DNA of 26,467 nt from JAAYCI01 sp964370295 (GTDB lineage: Bacteria; Bacillota; Clostridia; Oscillospirales; Ruminococcaceae). The position numbers were made by a program, and so were the translations under genes. The notes beneath the pieces were generated by a model that worked only from the letters and a program-made list of their open reading frames with translations, did no database searches and was not told the origin of the DNA. Below are positions 15,553-24,062 of this stretch, one piece after another; the stretch's first letter is position 1; each line of letters begins with the position of its first letter. The stretch lies in assembly GCA_964370295.1 (NCBI GenBank), contig CAYJIR010000032.1, forward strand, positions 1-26,467, in the 5' to 3' direction.

Positions 15553-16794
15553 ATGGGCATGACAATGGGCGAAAAAATAATCGCACGCGCGGCCGGCGTG
15601 CCACTGGTGAAACCGGGCGAAATCCATACCGTGCAGCTGGACAAGCTGATGAGCAACGACGGCACCACCCACATTACGCTGGGGCTTTATCAAAGCAAAC
15701 TAAAAAAACCACGCCTGGCAGACCCTGCCAAACTGGTGTTTGTGGTGGACCATAACGCCCCGGCCGACAGCCCCAAAACAGCTGCGGCACATCGCATTAT
15801 GCGCGAATTTGCCAAAGAACACGGCATCACTTTTTACGAGGGCAAGGGCGTATGTCATCAATTGATGGTGGAAAATCATGTGCGCTCGGGGGAAATGATT
15901 ATTGGGGCCGACAGCCACACCTGCACCTATGGAGCCCTTGGTGCTTTTGGCACGGGGGTTGGCAGCACCGATTTTCTTTTTGGCATGGTAACAGGCACCA
16001 CTTGGCTGCTTGTGCCCGAAACTTTGCGCTTTGAGCTTTGTGGTCGTTTGCCGCAGGGCGTGTCTTCGCGCGATTTGATGCTACGCATCATCGGGGACAT
16101 CGGTGCCGACGGTGCCAACTATAAAATAATGGAATTTTGTGGCGAGGGCTTATTGCATATGAGCGTGAATGAGCGCTTGGTGCTTTCTAACCTTGCCGTG
16201 GAGGCAGGGGCGAAAACGGCTTTGATGCCTGTGGACGACAAAGTGCTGGAGTACTTAAAAGAGCGTGGCCGAACACCGCTTGACGTGGTGGAAAGTGATG
16301 AAGACGCCGTCTTTGAAGCCAGCTATACCTACGACTTAAGCACGATAGAACCTGTGGTGGCACGTCCGGATAACATCGATGATGTCGTGGCCGTGCGCGA
16401 GGTTTTGGGCACCCACATCGACGAGGCTTTTTTGGGCAGTTGCAACAGCGGGCGCCTGGAAGAACTGCGTTGTGCTGCCGAAATTGTGCGTGGCAAAACC
16501 ATAGCCCCACACGTGCGCTTTTTGGTGGCCCCCGCTTCCAACGAAGTGTATGCCAAGGCTCTTTCCGAGGGCATCATCTCTGTTTTAAACGAGGCCGGCG
16601 CCATGGTGGTGAACGCCAATTGTTCCGTGTGTTGGGGCAGTTGCCAAGGGGTGTTGGGCCCCGGTGAAGTGCTGGTTTCCACAGGCACACGAAATTTTAA
16701 AGGACGCAGTGGCCACCCGGACTCCAAGGTGTATTTGGCCAGTGCCGCCGTGGTAGCGGCTTCTGCCTTGCAAGGCGAAATTGCCTTGCCGTAA
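15553..16794 (+). CDS. Aconitase-family dehydratase large subunit, copy 1, with divergent iron-sulfur motifs
   Basis: The protein is 413 residues, the length of LeuC/homoaconitase-family large subunits. Active-site segments GVCHQLMVE (99-107) and GADSHTCTYGALGAFGTG (118-135) are conserved. The cysteines for the 4Fe-4S cluster are present at C297, C360 and C357. Their contexts are unusual: SCNSGR instead of the common SCTNGR, and NCSVCWGSC instead of GCGPCLG, with an extra cysteine at 364. The family removes and re-adds water on isopropylmalate, homocitrate, methylmalate or dimethylmalate. The altered motifs may reflect a different substrate or a changed cluster environment. It pairs with the preceding small subunit. 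No leuA or leuB homologue is in the window to fix the pathway. Confidence 0.85.
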   Translation: MGMTMGEKIIARAAGVPLVKPGEIHTVQLDKLMSNDGTTHITLGLYQSKLKKPRLADPAKLVFVVDHNAPADSPKTAAAHRIMREFAKEHGITFYEGKGVCHQLMVENHVRSGEMIIGADSHTCTYGALGAFGTGVGSTDFLFGMVTGTTWLLVPETLRFELCGRLPQGVSSRDLMLRIIGDIGADGANYKIMEFCGEGLLHMSVNERLVLSNLAVEAGAKTALMPVDDKVLEYLKERGRTPLDVVESDEDAVFEASYTYDLSTIEPVVARPDNIDDVVAVREVLGTHIDEAFLGSCNSGRLEELRCAAEIVRGKTIAPHVRFLVAPASNEVYAKALSEGIISVLNEAGAMVVNANCSVCWGSCQGVLGPGEVLVSTGTRNFKGRSGHPDSKVYLASAAVVAASALQGEIALP

Positions 16795-16901
16795 ATCTGT
16801 TTTTATCAAAAGAACACAATTTTATAAGTTTTTATAGAAAGGCCCTGTGCGCTGTTTTTTAGGCACGTTCTCTTTTTATTTTTTCTAAGGAGGCTTTTGG
16901 A

Positions 16902-17396
16902 TTGAAGCGAGAATTTAGTGGTAAAATATGGCTTTTGGGCGATGATATCGACACCGATATTATCATACCCACCGAATATTTGGCATTGCCCACAGTGAAA
17001 GATATGGCCCCCTATGCCTTTTCGCCCTTGCGTGGGGAGCTGGCGAAAAGCATCGCCCCCGGGGATGTATTGGTGGCGGGGCGTAATTTTGGTTGTGGGT
17101 CCTCGCGCGAGCAAGCGCCCGAGGTCATCAAGGCTTTGGGGGTGTCGGCCATCATAGCTAAAAGTTTTGCGCGCATCTTTTTTCGCAATGCCATCAACAA
17201 CGGCTTGCCGGTGCTGGAGTGTGAGACGCTGGCTGACGATGTACGGGAGGGCGGCACATTGCTGGTGGTGCCCGGGCAATATGTGCAGTATGAGAGCAGG
17301 CGCTATCCTTTGCGTCCTTTGGCGGAAAATGTGCGCGGCATTTTAGAAAACGGCGGCCTTGTGACGGCCATGCGCAAACGAAACGGGGTGCAGTGA
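16902..17396 (+). CDS. leuD: Aconitase-family dehydratase small subunit (LeuD-like), copy 2
   Basis: The protein is 164 residues from a TTG start, with AAGGAGG at 16887-16893 eight bases upstream, the same arrangement as copy 1. It contains DDIDTDIIIPTEYL, RNFGCGSSREQAP and SFARIFFRNAINNGLP. It is more canonical than copy 1 (DTDIIIP against DTDQILA). The loop after the tyrosine-leucine reads ALPTVKDM. It lies 107 bases after the first large subunit, a gap that is AT-rich and shows no terminator, so all four genes may be one operon. The copies probably arose by duplication of the pair. The gene symbol reflects the family; the isopropylmalate substrate is inferred. Confidence 0.82.
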   Translation: MKREFSGKIWLLGDDIDTDIIIPTEYLALPTVKDMAPYAFSPLRGELAKSIAPGDVLVAGRNFGCGSSREQAPEVIKALGVSAIIAKSFARIFFRNAINNGLPVLECETLADDVREGGTLLVVPGQYVQYESRRYPLRPLAENVRGILENGGLVTAMRKRNGVQ

Positions 17397-17397
17397 T

Positions 17398-18639
17398 ATG
17401 GGGATGACCTTGATAGAGAAAATCATTGCGCGCAATGCACGGTTAAAGGCGGTTTCGCCCGGTGATATCGTGGTGGTGTATCCAAACCGTTTGATGATAC
17501 ATGATATTTTTATACCTTTTGTGGCAGAGAAATTTGAACAAATGGGTTTCACAAAACTAGAGAATGCGGAAAGTGCCGTGCTGATATACGACCACCTTGT
17601 GCCGGCCGCCGAGTTTGATGATGTGCGCCATCATAAAATAGGGGATGCCTTTGCCAAAAAATATGGTCTTCAACACGTGCACCGTGCCGATGGTATTTGC
17701 CACCAGCTTATGGTGGAGCAAGGCTATGTAAAACCCGGTGATGTGGCCTTTGGAACAGACAGCCATACCACAACCTATGGAGCCGTGGGGGCTTTTTCCA
17801 CAGGCATTGGATACACAGAAATGGCCGCCGTTCTGGGCACAGGCGAATTGTGGGTGCGCGTGCCGGCCAGCATCCGCATCGAGGTGACAGGCCGTTTTGC
17901 CCCCTCTGTATACGCCAAGGATCTAATTTTACGCATCATAGGAGATTTGGGGGCCGACGGCGCCACCTATCAAGCCTTGGAGTTTTGTGGAGACACCATA
18001 GAGACGCTCAGCTTGGCAGAGCGCATGACCTTGGCCAATATGGCCATAGAGGCCGGGGCTAAATGTGCCGTGTTTGCGCCCGATGAAACCGCGCTCACCC
18101 ATTGTAAAAAAGTGGATTTCGACTATGGGCAGCTGCGTGCGGATTCTGACGCACACTATCCCAAAACCTTGTTCTACCGCGCAGAGGAATTGGAACCCGT
18201 GTTGGCTTGCCCCTCCAGGGTGGATGACATTCGTCCGGTGCACAAGTTGTGTGGCACCCCGGTGGACGAGGTGTTTTTGGGCAGTTGTACCAATGGCCGA
18301 TTGGAAGATTTGCGCATTGCTGCGGATATTGTAAAGGGCAAGCAGGTTTCGCCGTTTACACGGTTTATTGTCACGGCGGCCTCGCGCCAGGTATATGCCG
18401 ATGCCGCGCAGGAGGGGATATTGCAAACCTTAATCGAGGCAGGCGCCACCGTCACTTTGCCGGGCTGTGGTCTTTGCTGTGGGCGCGGTGGGGGTATTGT
18501 TTCGGCCGAAGAGGTGGTGCTTGCCACCAATAACCGAAATTTTTTGGGCCGTATGGGCGACAAGAGCGCCAAAATTTATTTGGCTTCACCGGCTGTGGCA
18601 GCGGCCACAGCCCTGCGTGGAGAAATTGCCTTGCCATAA
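17398..18639 (+). CDS. leuC: Aconitase-family dehydratase large subunit (LeuC-like), copy 2
   Basis: The protein is 413 residues, identical in length to copy 1. It has GICHQLMVE (99-107), GTDSHTTTYGAVGAFSTG (119-136), the standard SCTNGR with C297, and GCGLCCG with cluster ligands C357 and C360. NNRNFLGRMG and IYLASPAVAAATALRGEI complete the family C-terminus. This copy keeps the canonical cluster motif that copy 1 has lost, so it is the better candidate for true 3-isopropylmalate dehydratase or homoaconitase. Its ATG lies one base after the small-subunit stop, as in pair 1. The threonine/serine exporter follows 132 bases on. Confidence 0.83.
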   Translation: MGMTLIEKIIARNARLKAVSPGDIVVVYPNRLMIHDIFIPFVAEKFEQMGFTKLENAESAVLIYDHLVPAAEFDDVRHHKIGDAFAKKYGLQHVHRADGICHQLMVEQGYVKPGDVAFGTDSHTTTYGAVGAFSTGIGYTEMAAVLGTGELWVRVPASIRIEVTGRFAPSVYAKDLILRIIGDLGADGATYQALEFCGDTIETLSLAERMTLANMAIEAGAKCAVFAPDETALTHCKKVDFDYGQLRADSDAHYPKTLFYRAEELEPVLACPSRVDDIRPVHKLCGTPVDEVFLGSCTNGRLEDLRIAADIVKGKQVSPFTRFIVTAASRQVYADAAQEGILQTLIEAGATVTLPGCGLCCGRGGGIVSAEEVVLATNNRNFLGRMGDKSAKIYLASPAVAAATALRGEIALP

Positions 18640-18771
18640 AAGGCAAGCGCTTGGACAGGTGTTTTGCGCTTTGTGCAGGGTCTATGTGTTTTGGGTTGGC
18701 GCCCGAATAGATGCAAAAAAAACGACGGCAACCAAAAAATATGTTGAAAGCGGAGGTTGATTGCAAAAGTT

Positions 18772-19557
18772 ATGCCCAAATCAAAAGAACAAGAAATATT
18801 AAATGCAGCCGCCTTCGCAGGCGAAATATTGCTTACCAACGGAGCCGAAATTGCCCGTGTGGAAGATACGGTCTTGCGGTTTTTACATTCTTTTTCTATA
18901 CAAGAGGCCAATGTGTGCGTGGTATCGGACGCGTTATTCATCACCATTTCGCCCGAGAGTAGCCACAGCCTCACGGTGCTACGAAACCTTTCTGTTGGCA
19001 CAGTACATCTGGGCCGCATCGAGGCAGTGAATGCCTTGGTGCGAGAGCTGGCAGAGGCCGACGGCACAGATGTGGACGTGGCGATGCAGAAGTTGGAGCA
19101 ATGCGCCTCGCTGCCGCCGTCGAAAGGATATGTACAGTTGGCAGCTTGTGGCCTGGCAGGGGCAGGGTTTTGCTATTTGACGGGCGGTTCACTTAAGGAT
19201 GTTTTGTGCGCGTTAGGCATCGGTGTTTTGTTGCAACTGATTCAGCTATACATGCAAAAGTCGCCGCCGCCCTTTTTTATCACGTCTATTTTTGGTAGTT
19301 TTTTTGTAAGCTCCTTGGCCTTTCTCACGTATAATTTAGGCTGGGGCGACTCGCCCGCTCATATCATCACAGGCTCTATTGTCTCCTTGTTGCCGGGCAC
19401 GGCACTTACCATGGCGGTGCGAAATTTCTTTTCGGGATATTATCTTTCGGGGTACACACAGTTGATACAGGTATTGTTAAAGGCCATGTGCCTTGCGCTG
19501 GGCGTGATGGTGGCTCTGCAGATGTGGGGGCCCTTCTCGGGGGTGAAAGGCCTATGA
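18772..19557 (+). CDS. Threonine/serine exporter family protein, ThrE N-terminal half
   Basis: The protein is 261 residues from ATG 18772. A soluble N-terminal part (about 1-115, with AGEILLTNGAEIARVEDTVLRF) is typical of PF06738 proteins. About five membrane helices follow, including segments ending in SFFVSSLAFLTYNLGWG and LLPGTALTMAVRNF. The start is uncertain: GCGGAGG lies at 18750-18756, fifteen bases from the ATG, while an in-frame TTG at 18757 touches it. ATG is chosen because the family begins near this point. Together with the next gene it makes the split form of the ThrE exporter, which exports threonine and serine. Its stop overlaps the next start by four bases. Confidence 0.8.
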   Translation: MPKSKEQEILNAAAFAGEILLTNGAEIARVEDTVLRFLHSFSIQEANVCVVSDALFITISPESSHSLTVLRNLSVGTVHLGRIEAVNALVRELAEADGTDVDVAMQKLEQCASLPPSKGYVQLAACGLAGAGFCYLTGGSLKDVLCALGIGVLLQLIQLYMQKSPPPFFITSIFGSFFVSSLAFLTYNLGWGDSPAHIITGSIVSLLPGTALTMAVRNFFSGYYLSGYTQLIQVLLKAMCLALGVMVALQMWGPFSGVKGL

Positions 19558-19991
19558 TATGGTCTGTGGTAGGCTTGATGATATGGCAATTGGTGGCAGC
19601 CGGGGTTATTGCCTTGGGTTTGTCTGTGTTGTTTCATGCCCCGAAAAATCAATATGGTTTTTGTGCGCTTGCCGGTGTTTTTAGTTGGTTTTTCTACAGC
19701 TTGTGCCTGCATCTTTCGTTTCACAACACGGTGGCCATTTTTGTGGCCACCTTAGCACTCACAATTTTTTGTCGCTTTTTGGCGGTGGCCAGAAAAGCCC
19801 CGGTAATTATCTTTTTATTTGCCGGTATTTTTCCCTTGGTGCCGGGTGCCACCGTGTACCGCATGGCACTTTACACCATAGGAAGCGAATATCTCGATGC
19901 GTTCGAGTTTGGCCTATTGGCACTGGCCGAAACTTCTGCCATAGCCCTTGGTATTTTGTTTGCATTTAGCTACCCAAGGGATAAAAGTTGA
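19554..19991 (+). CDS. Threonine/serine exporter, ThrE_2 small membrane subunit
   Basis: The protein is 145 residues with about four or five membrane helices. The segment IFPLVPGATVYRMALY matches the pore-region PLVPG motif shared with the ThrE half upstream (LLPGTALT). The ATG overlaps the preceding TGA as ATGA, so translation is coupled. Split ThrE/ThrE_2 gene pairs are common in Firmicutes. The stop lies directly at the edge of a long bidirectional terminator. Confidence 0.85.
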   Translation: MIWSVVGLMIWQLVAAGVIALGLSVLFHAPKNQYGFCALAGVFSWFFYSLCLHLSFHNTVAIFVATLALTIFCRFLAVARKAPVIIFLFAGIFPLVPGATVYRMALYTIGSEYLDAFEFGLLALAETSAIALGILFAFSYPRDKS

Positions 19992-20038
19992 TTATAACAA
20001 ATAACCCCGGCCATGTGGCCGGGGTTATTTGTTATAAT
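19991..20038. terminator. Bidirectional terminator with 23-base perfect arms
   Basis: Bases 19991-20013 are the exact reverse complement of 20016-20038, with a two-base centre. The AT-rich outer parts supply a tract for both strands and the CCCCGGCC core gives a strong stem. The arms reach into the stop codons of both the exporter gene and nspC, which converge here. Confidence 0.93.
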
Positions 20039-21159
20039 CTTTGTTTAAAATCTTCGTAGCCAAAAGATTTTATAAGTTCTAATTGCCCGTTTGCGCGCAA
20101 AAGATATATGCTTGGCAGGGCCATGCCGTTGAAGGTATTGTTTTTTACCATAGAGTAAATGGCCATGTCTTCAAATACCAAGGTGTCGCCCCGGTGCAAA
20201 GGGGTGTCGAAGGAATAGTCGCCAATGATGTCGCCCGACAGACAGGTAGGGCCACCCAAACGATAGTGGTGTGCCTTTTCGCCGGGTTTTGCGGCTTGAT
20301 ATAGAGGCGGGGTGTAGGGCATTTCCAGCACATCCGGCATGTGGCAGGCGGCGGAGGCATCCATGATGCACAGCTGCATTTCGTTTTCCACAATGTCTAA
20401 AATACGGCTTACTAAATAGCCGGCGTTGAGCGCTACGGCCTCGCCCGGCTCTAAATAAACTTGCACATCGTGGCGTTTTGCAAAACCTTGCACACAATCT
20501 ATCAGGGCCGCGCGGTCGTAATCGGGCCTGGTAATGTGGTGTCCGCCACCAAAATTTACCCATTGCAACTGTGGCAAAAAGGCGGAGAATTTGTCCTCGA
20601 AGGCCTGCACGGTTTCGATGAGGGCGTCGCTGTTTTGCTCGCACAGGGTGTGAAAATGTAGCCCTTCTATGCCCGCGGGAAGGGTGTTGCCAAACTGCGC
20701 GCGTGTTATTCCAAGACGAGAGCCGGGCGCACAAGGGTCGTATAAGCCGTGATCTTGTGTGGAGTGCTCGGGGTTTACACGCAAACCAAAACTTTTTTGG
20801 CTGGCGAGGGCTTTTGTTTTATATTTTTCCCATTCGTGCAGAGAGTTAAACACGATATGGTCGCAAAGGTGAATGATTTCATCGAATTCATGTTCCAAAT
20901 AGGCGGCGGAAAACACGTGGGTTTCCCCGCCCATTTCCTCATGCCCAAGCCTTGCTTCGTAAAGTCCACTGGCCGTGGTGCCGCTGAGATAGCGCCCGAT
21001 TAAAGGGTAGCAGGCATAGGCCGAAAATGCCTTTTGCGCCAGCAGTATTTTGGCACCACTTTCCTGTGCCACTTCGTGCAGTATTTCTAAATTATGCCGC
21101 AGGCGCGCTTCGTCGATAACATAGGCCGGTGTTTTCGCCGTGTATACTGCCGGATGCAT
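20032..21159 (-). CDS. nspC: Carboxynorspermidine/carboxyspermidine decarboxylase
   Basis: The protein is 375 residues, the usual length. It is a fold-III PLP decarboxylase related to diaminopimelate decarboxylase. TPAYVIDEARLRHNLE opens the barrel and ILLAQKAFSAY holds the PLP lysine (K43). GGGHHITRPDYD and YLEPGEAVALNAGYLV contact phosphate. It decarboxylates carboxyspermidine to spermidine (or carboxynorspermidine to norspermidine). The ATG at 21159 overlaps the stop of the dehydrogenase by one base (TGATG), so the longer open frame upstream is not used. It is the last gene of the polyamine operon and ends in the shared terminator. Confidence 0.94.
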   Translation of the reverse strand: MHPAVYTAKTPAYVIDEARLRHNLEILHEVAQESGAKILLAQKAFSAYACYPLIGRYLSGTTASGLYEARLGHEEMGGETHVFSAAYLEHEFDEIIHLCDHIVFNSLHEWEKYKTKALASQKSFGLRVNPEHSTQDHGLYDPCAPGSRLGITRAQFGNTLPAGIEGLHFHTLCEQNSDALIETVQAFEDKFSAFLPQLQWVNFGGGHHITRPDYDRAALIDCVQGFAKRHDVQVYLEPGEAVALNAGYLVSRILDIVENEMQLCIMDASAACHMPDVLEMPYTPPLYQAAKPGEKAHHYRLGGPTCLSGDIIGDYSFDTPLHRGDTLVFEDMAIYSMVKNNTFNGMALPSIYLLRANGQLELIKSFGYEDFKQRL

Positions 21160-22361
21160 CAGTCTACCAAGGTGGGGGCGAAATCTTCTTGCCAAGGCAG
21201 ACCCCATTTGTTTAAAGCCTCCATGAAGGGGTCCGGGTCGAACTCTTCCATGTTGTAAACACCCGGGCGGTTCCAAGTGCCGTTCATCACCAGCATGGCG
21301 CCTATCATGGCAGGCACACCGGTGGTGTAAGACACTGCCTGTGAGCCCACCTCTTTGTAGCAGGCCTCGTGGTCGCAAATATTATAAAGATAGTAGTTTT
21401 TGTCTTTGCCGTCTTTTTTTCCACGGAAAATGCATCCGATGTTGGTTTTACCCTTGGTTCTGGGGCCAAGGCTGGCGGGGTCCGGTAACATGGCTTTTAA
21501 GAACTGCAAGGGGATGATTTCCTTGCCCTCGTATACAATGGGTTCTATAGAAGTCATGCCCACGTTTTCAAGGCATTGCAAATGGGTGAGATAGCTTTGA
21601 CCAAAGGTCATAAAAAAGCGAATGCGCTTGATGCCCGGCATGTTTAAAGCCAAGCTTTCCAGTTCTTCGTGGTGCAAAAGATACATGTCTTTTTGGCCCA
21701 CTTCTTTAAAATTGTATGTGCGCTTTATCTCCATGGGCTCTGTTTCCACAAAGGCTCCGTTTTCCCAATAACTGCCGTTTGCGCTTACCTCGCGGATGTT
21801 GATTTCGGGGTTGAAATTGGTGGCAAAGGGGTAGCCATGGTCGCCCCCGTTGCAGTCTAAAATATCGATATAATTAATTTCGTCGAACTCGTGCTTTAAA
21901 GCATAGGCCGAAAACACACTGGTTACGCCGGGGTCGAAGCCACTGCCCAGCAAGGCACAAATGCCGGCTTTTTCGAAACGCTCCCTATAGTCCCATTGCC
22001 ATTTATACTCGAATTTTGCCGTGTCTTTCGGCTCGTAGTTGGCGGTGTCGATATAGTGGGTTTTGGTGGCAAGGCAAGCATCCATGATGCTTAAGTCTTG
22101 ATAGGGGAGGGCCAAATTTAACACGACGTCGGGTTTGTATTTTTCAATCAGCGTCACCAGCTCTTCGCTGTTGTCGGCATCCACTTGTGCGGTGTGTATC
22201 ACCGTTTTGGTTTTGCCCAAAAGCTCGGCCTTCACTTCGTCGCACTTAGAAAGTGTGCGGCTGGCGATGATGATTTCTTCAAATACCTCACTGTTTTGGC
22301 AGCATTTGTAAATGGCCACCCTGGCCACGCCGCCACAGCCGATAATCATACATTTTCCCAT
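21159..22361 (-). CDS. Carboxynorspermidine/carboxyspermidine dehydrogenase (saccharopine dehydrogenase-like)
   Basis: The protein is 400 residues. GCGGVARVAIYKC at 8-20 is the NADPH-binding loop of the saccharopine-dehydrogenase fold. DTANYEP and LLGSGFDPGVTSVFSAY fit the CANSDH (lys1-like) group rather than lysine metabolism, because nspC follows immediately. The enzyme condenses aspartate semialdehyde with putrescine (or diaminopropane) and reduces the imine to carboxyspermidine. It starts two bases after the agmatinase stop and overlaps nspC by one base, so the enzymes are translationally linked. The C-terminal region (GVYNMEEFDPDPFMEALNK) is characteristic of this group. Confidence 0.92.
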   Translation of the reverse strand: MGKCMIIGCGGVARVAIYKCCQNSEVFEEIIIASRTLSKCDEVKAELLGKTKTVIHTAQVDADNSEELVTLIEKYKPDVVLNLALPYQDLSIMDACLATKTHYIDTANYEPKDTAKFEYKWQWDYRERFEKAGICALLGSGFDPGVTSVFSAYALKHEFDEINYIDILDCNGGDHGYPFATNFNPEINIREVSANGSYWENGAFVETEPMEIKRTYNFKEVGQKDMYLLHHEELESLALNMPGIKRIRFFMTFGQSYLTHLQCLENVGMTSIEPIVYEGKEIIPLQFLKAMLPDPASLGPRTKGKTNIGCIFRGKKDGKDKNYYLYNICDHEACYKEVGSQAVSYTTGVPAMIGAMLVMNGTWNRPGVYNMEEFDPDPFMEALNKWGLPWQEDFAPTLVD

Positions 22362-22363
22362 TT

Positions 22364-23215
22364 TTAGTCTCCTTTAAGCTGTAGTAAAATTTCTCTTGTC
22401 AGTTTGCAGGCCACTGCGGTGGAGGCGCCACTTTGGTCGTAGTGTGGGGCAAGTTCGTTGATGTCACAGCCCACCACGTGCAGTTCGTGCAAACGTAAAA
22501 TAGCATTTAAAAGTTCTGTAAAGCGAACACCTCCGGCCTCCGGTGTGCCGGTGCCCCAGAAACAAGAGGGGTCCAGCACGTCTAAATCCAAGGTGACATA
22601 TACGGGCACACCGCGCAAATTTTGCAAGGTTTCTTCAAAACCATCCAGAGTGAATTTGTGAAGATGGGTGTGCTTTTGTGCAAAAGTGAACTCGTGTTTT
22701 TCGCCGCTGCGTATGCCAAATTGATGGATTTTTCCATCCCCCAAAAGGTGCCAAATTTGCTTGATTACGCCCGAGTGGGTGAGCGTTTCGCCCAGGTATT
22801 CATCGCGCAGGTCGGTGTGGGCATCGAAGTGGAGCACCTGCAATTGTGGGTAGTGTTTGGCAACGGCTTGCACAGCGCCCAGCGTGATGAGGTGCTCGCC
22901 CCCCAGAAGAAAAGGGGTTTTTCCGTCTGTTAGCACTTTTTCTGTGGCTGTGCGGGTGATGTCTAACATTTTTTGCGCATTGCCAAAGGGCAATTCTAAA
23001 TCGCCGCCATCGAACACGCGCAACTCGCAAAGGTCTTTGTCTGCATAGGGCGAGTAGGTTTCTAAGCCAAAGCTTTCGCTGCGTATGGCAGAGGGGCCAA
23101 AACGTGCACCCGGACGAAAAGAGGTGGTGCCATCGAAGGGTACGCCAAGCAAAACGATATCGGCTTGCTCGTAGCTACTGTCGCAGCCAAGAAAGTTGTG
23201 TATGTTATCCTTCAT
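22364..23215 (-). CDS. speB: Agmatinase family ureohydrolase
   Basis: The protein is 283 residues. The binuclear manganese ligands are present: H108 in GGEHL, the DAHTD motif (131-135) and D210/D212 in TLDLDVLDPS. Agmatinase cleaves agmatine to putrescine and urea. The start overlaps the end of speE by eleven bases. Because an arginine decarboxylase and an aminopropyltransferase are in the same operon, the substrate could also be N1-aminopropylagmatine, giving spermidine directly; the sequence alone does not decide. The stop is two bases from the dehydrogenase start. Confidence 0.92.
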   Translation of the reverse strand: MKDNIHNFLGCDSSYEQADIVLLGVPFDGTTSFRPGARFGPSAIRSESFGLETYSPYADKDLCELRVFDGGDLELPFGNAQKMLDITRTATEKVLTDGKTPFLLGGEHLITLGAVQAVAKHYPQLQVLHFDAHTDLRDEYLGETLTHSGVIKQIWHLLGDGKIHQFGIRSGEKHEFTFAQKHTHLHKFTLDGFEETLQNLRGVPVYVTLDLDVLDPSCFWGTGTPEAGGVRFTELLNAILRLHELHVVGCDINELAPHYDQSGASTAVACKLTREILLQLKGD

Positions 23216-24062
23216 GTTTCTTTAGCATGTCCTCCACGTATTTGGGCAAATAAAAGGCCCCCTTGTGTAAATTGCCGGTGTAGTAGTGCGTGTCGATACA
23301 AAGAGCCTCCCAGGCCTCTTTGTCGTGCTGCAAAAGTGGATGTAGGCCTTTAGAGGCAAAGCCAAACAACCAGTGGCCCGAGGGGTAGGTGGGGATGTGT
23401 GCCTGATAGATTTTAGAAACGGCAAAAGTGCCGAAGATGCGTCGGTGTGCGGCAGACATTTCTTTGGCGTCATTTTTGTAAAACGGGCTCTCGTGCTGGT
23501 TTACCATCACACCATTTTCGCAAAGTGCCTTGTGGCAGTTGCCATAGAATTCTTTGGTAAACAGAACTTCGCCGGGGCCAAGGGGGTCGGTGGAATCTAC
23601 GATAATTAAATCGTAATGGTTTTCGACATGTCGAACGAATTTAAGCCCATCGGCTATGTGCACTTGCGCTTTGGGGTTCGAAAAGCCACAGGCCGTTTGT
23701 GCTAAAAATTGGCGGCTCACCTCGATGACGCGCTCGTCAATTTCCACCACGTCGATGTGCTCTATGCCCTCGTACTTGCCAAGCTCGCGCAGGATGCCGC
23801 CGTCGCCCGCCCCTATCACCAGTACCCGGCGTATTTTGGGGTTTACGGCCATGGGCACATGCACCATCATTTCGTGGTAGATAAATTCGTCTTTTTCCGT
23901 GAGCATAATCACGCCGTCTAGGGTTAAAAAACGGCCAAATTCCTTCGACTCGTACACAGAAATTTGCTGGTAGTCACTCACTTCGTGGTGCAGTTGTTTT
24001 TCCACTTTGATGGAAAATCGAACATTGTCGCTGTGGTATTCGCTAAACCATAAATCTTCCAT
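23205..24062 (-). CDS. speE: Spermidine synthase (polyamine aminopropyltransferase)
   Basis: The protein is 285 residues. The N-terminal beta domain is followed by a Rossmann methyltransferase-like core with GAGDGGILREL (84-94), VVEIDERVIE and the catalytic segment IVDSTDPLGPGE (about 154-164). YHEMMVH (62-68) is also typical. It moves the aminopropyl group of decarboxylated S-adenosylmethionine to putrescine, or to another amine in some homologues. Its ATG overlaps the stop of speA by one base (TGATG). It depends on SpeD, which is the first gene of the same operon. Confidence 0.94.
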   Translation of the reverse strand: MEDLWFSEYHSDNVRFSIKVEKQLHHEVSDYQQISVYESKEFGRFLTLDGVIMLTEKDEFIYHEMMVHVPMAVNPKIRRVLVIGAGDGGILRELGKYEGIEHIDVVEIDERVIEVSRQFLAQTACGFSNPKAQVHIADGLKFVRHVENHYDLIIVDSTDPLGPGEVLFTKEFYGNCHKALCENGVMVNQHESPFYKNDAKEMSAAHRRIFGTFAVSKIYQAHIPTYPSGHWLFGFASKGLHPLLQHDKEAWEALCIDTHYYTGNLHKGAFYLPKYVEDMLKKHEG

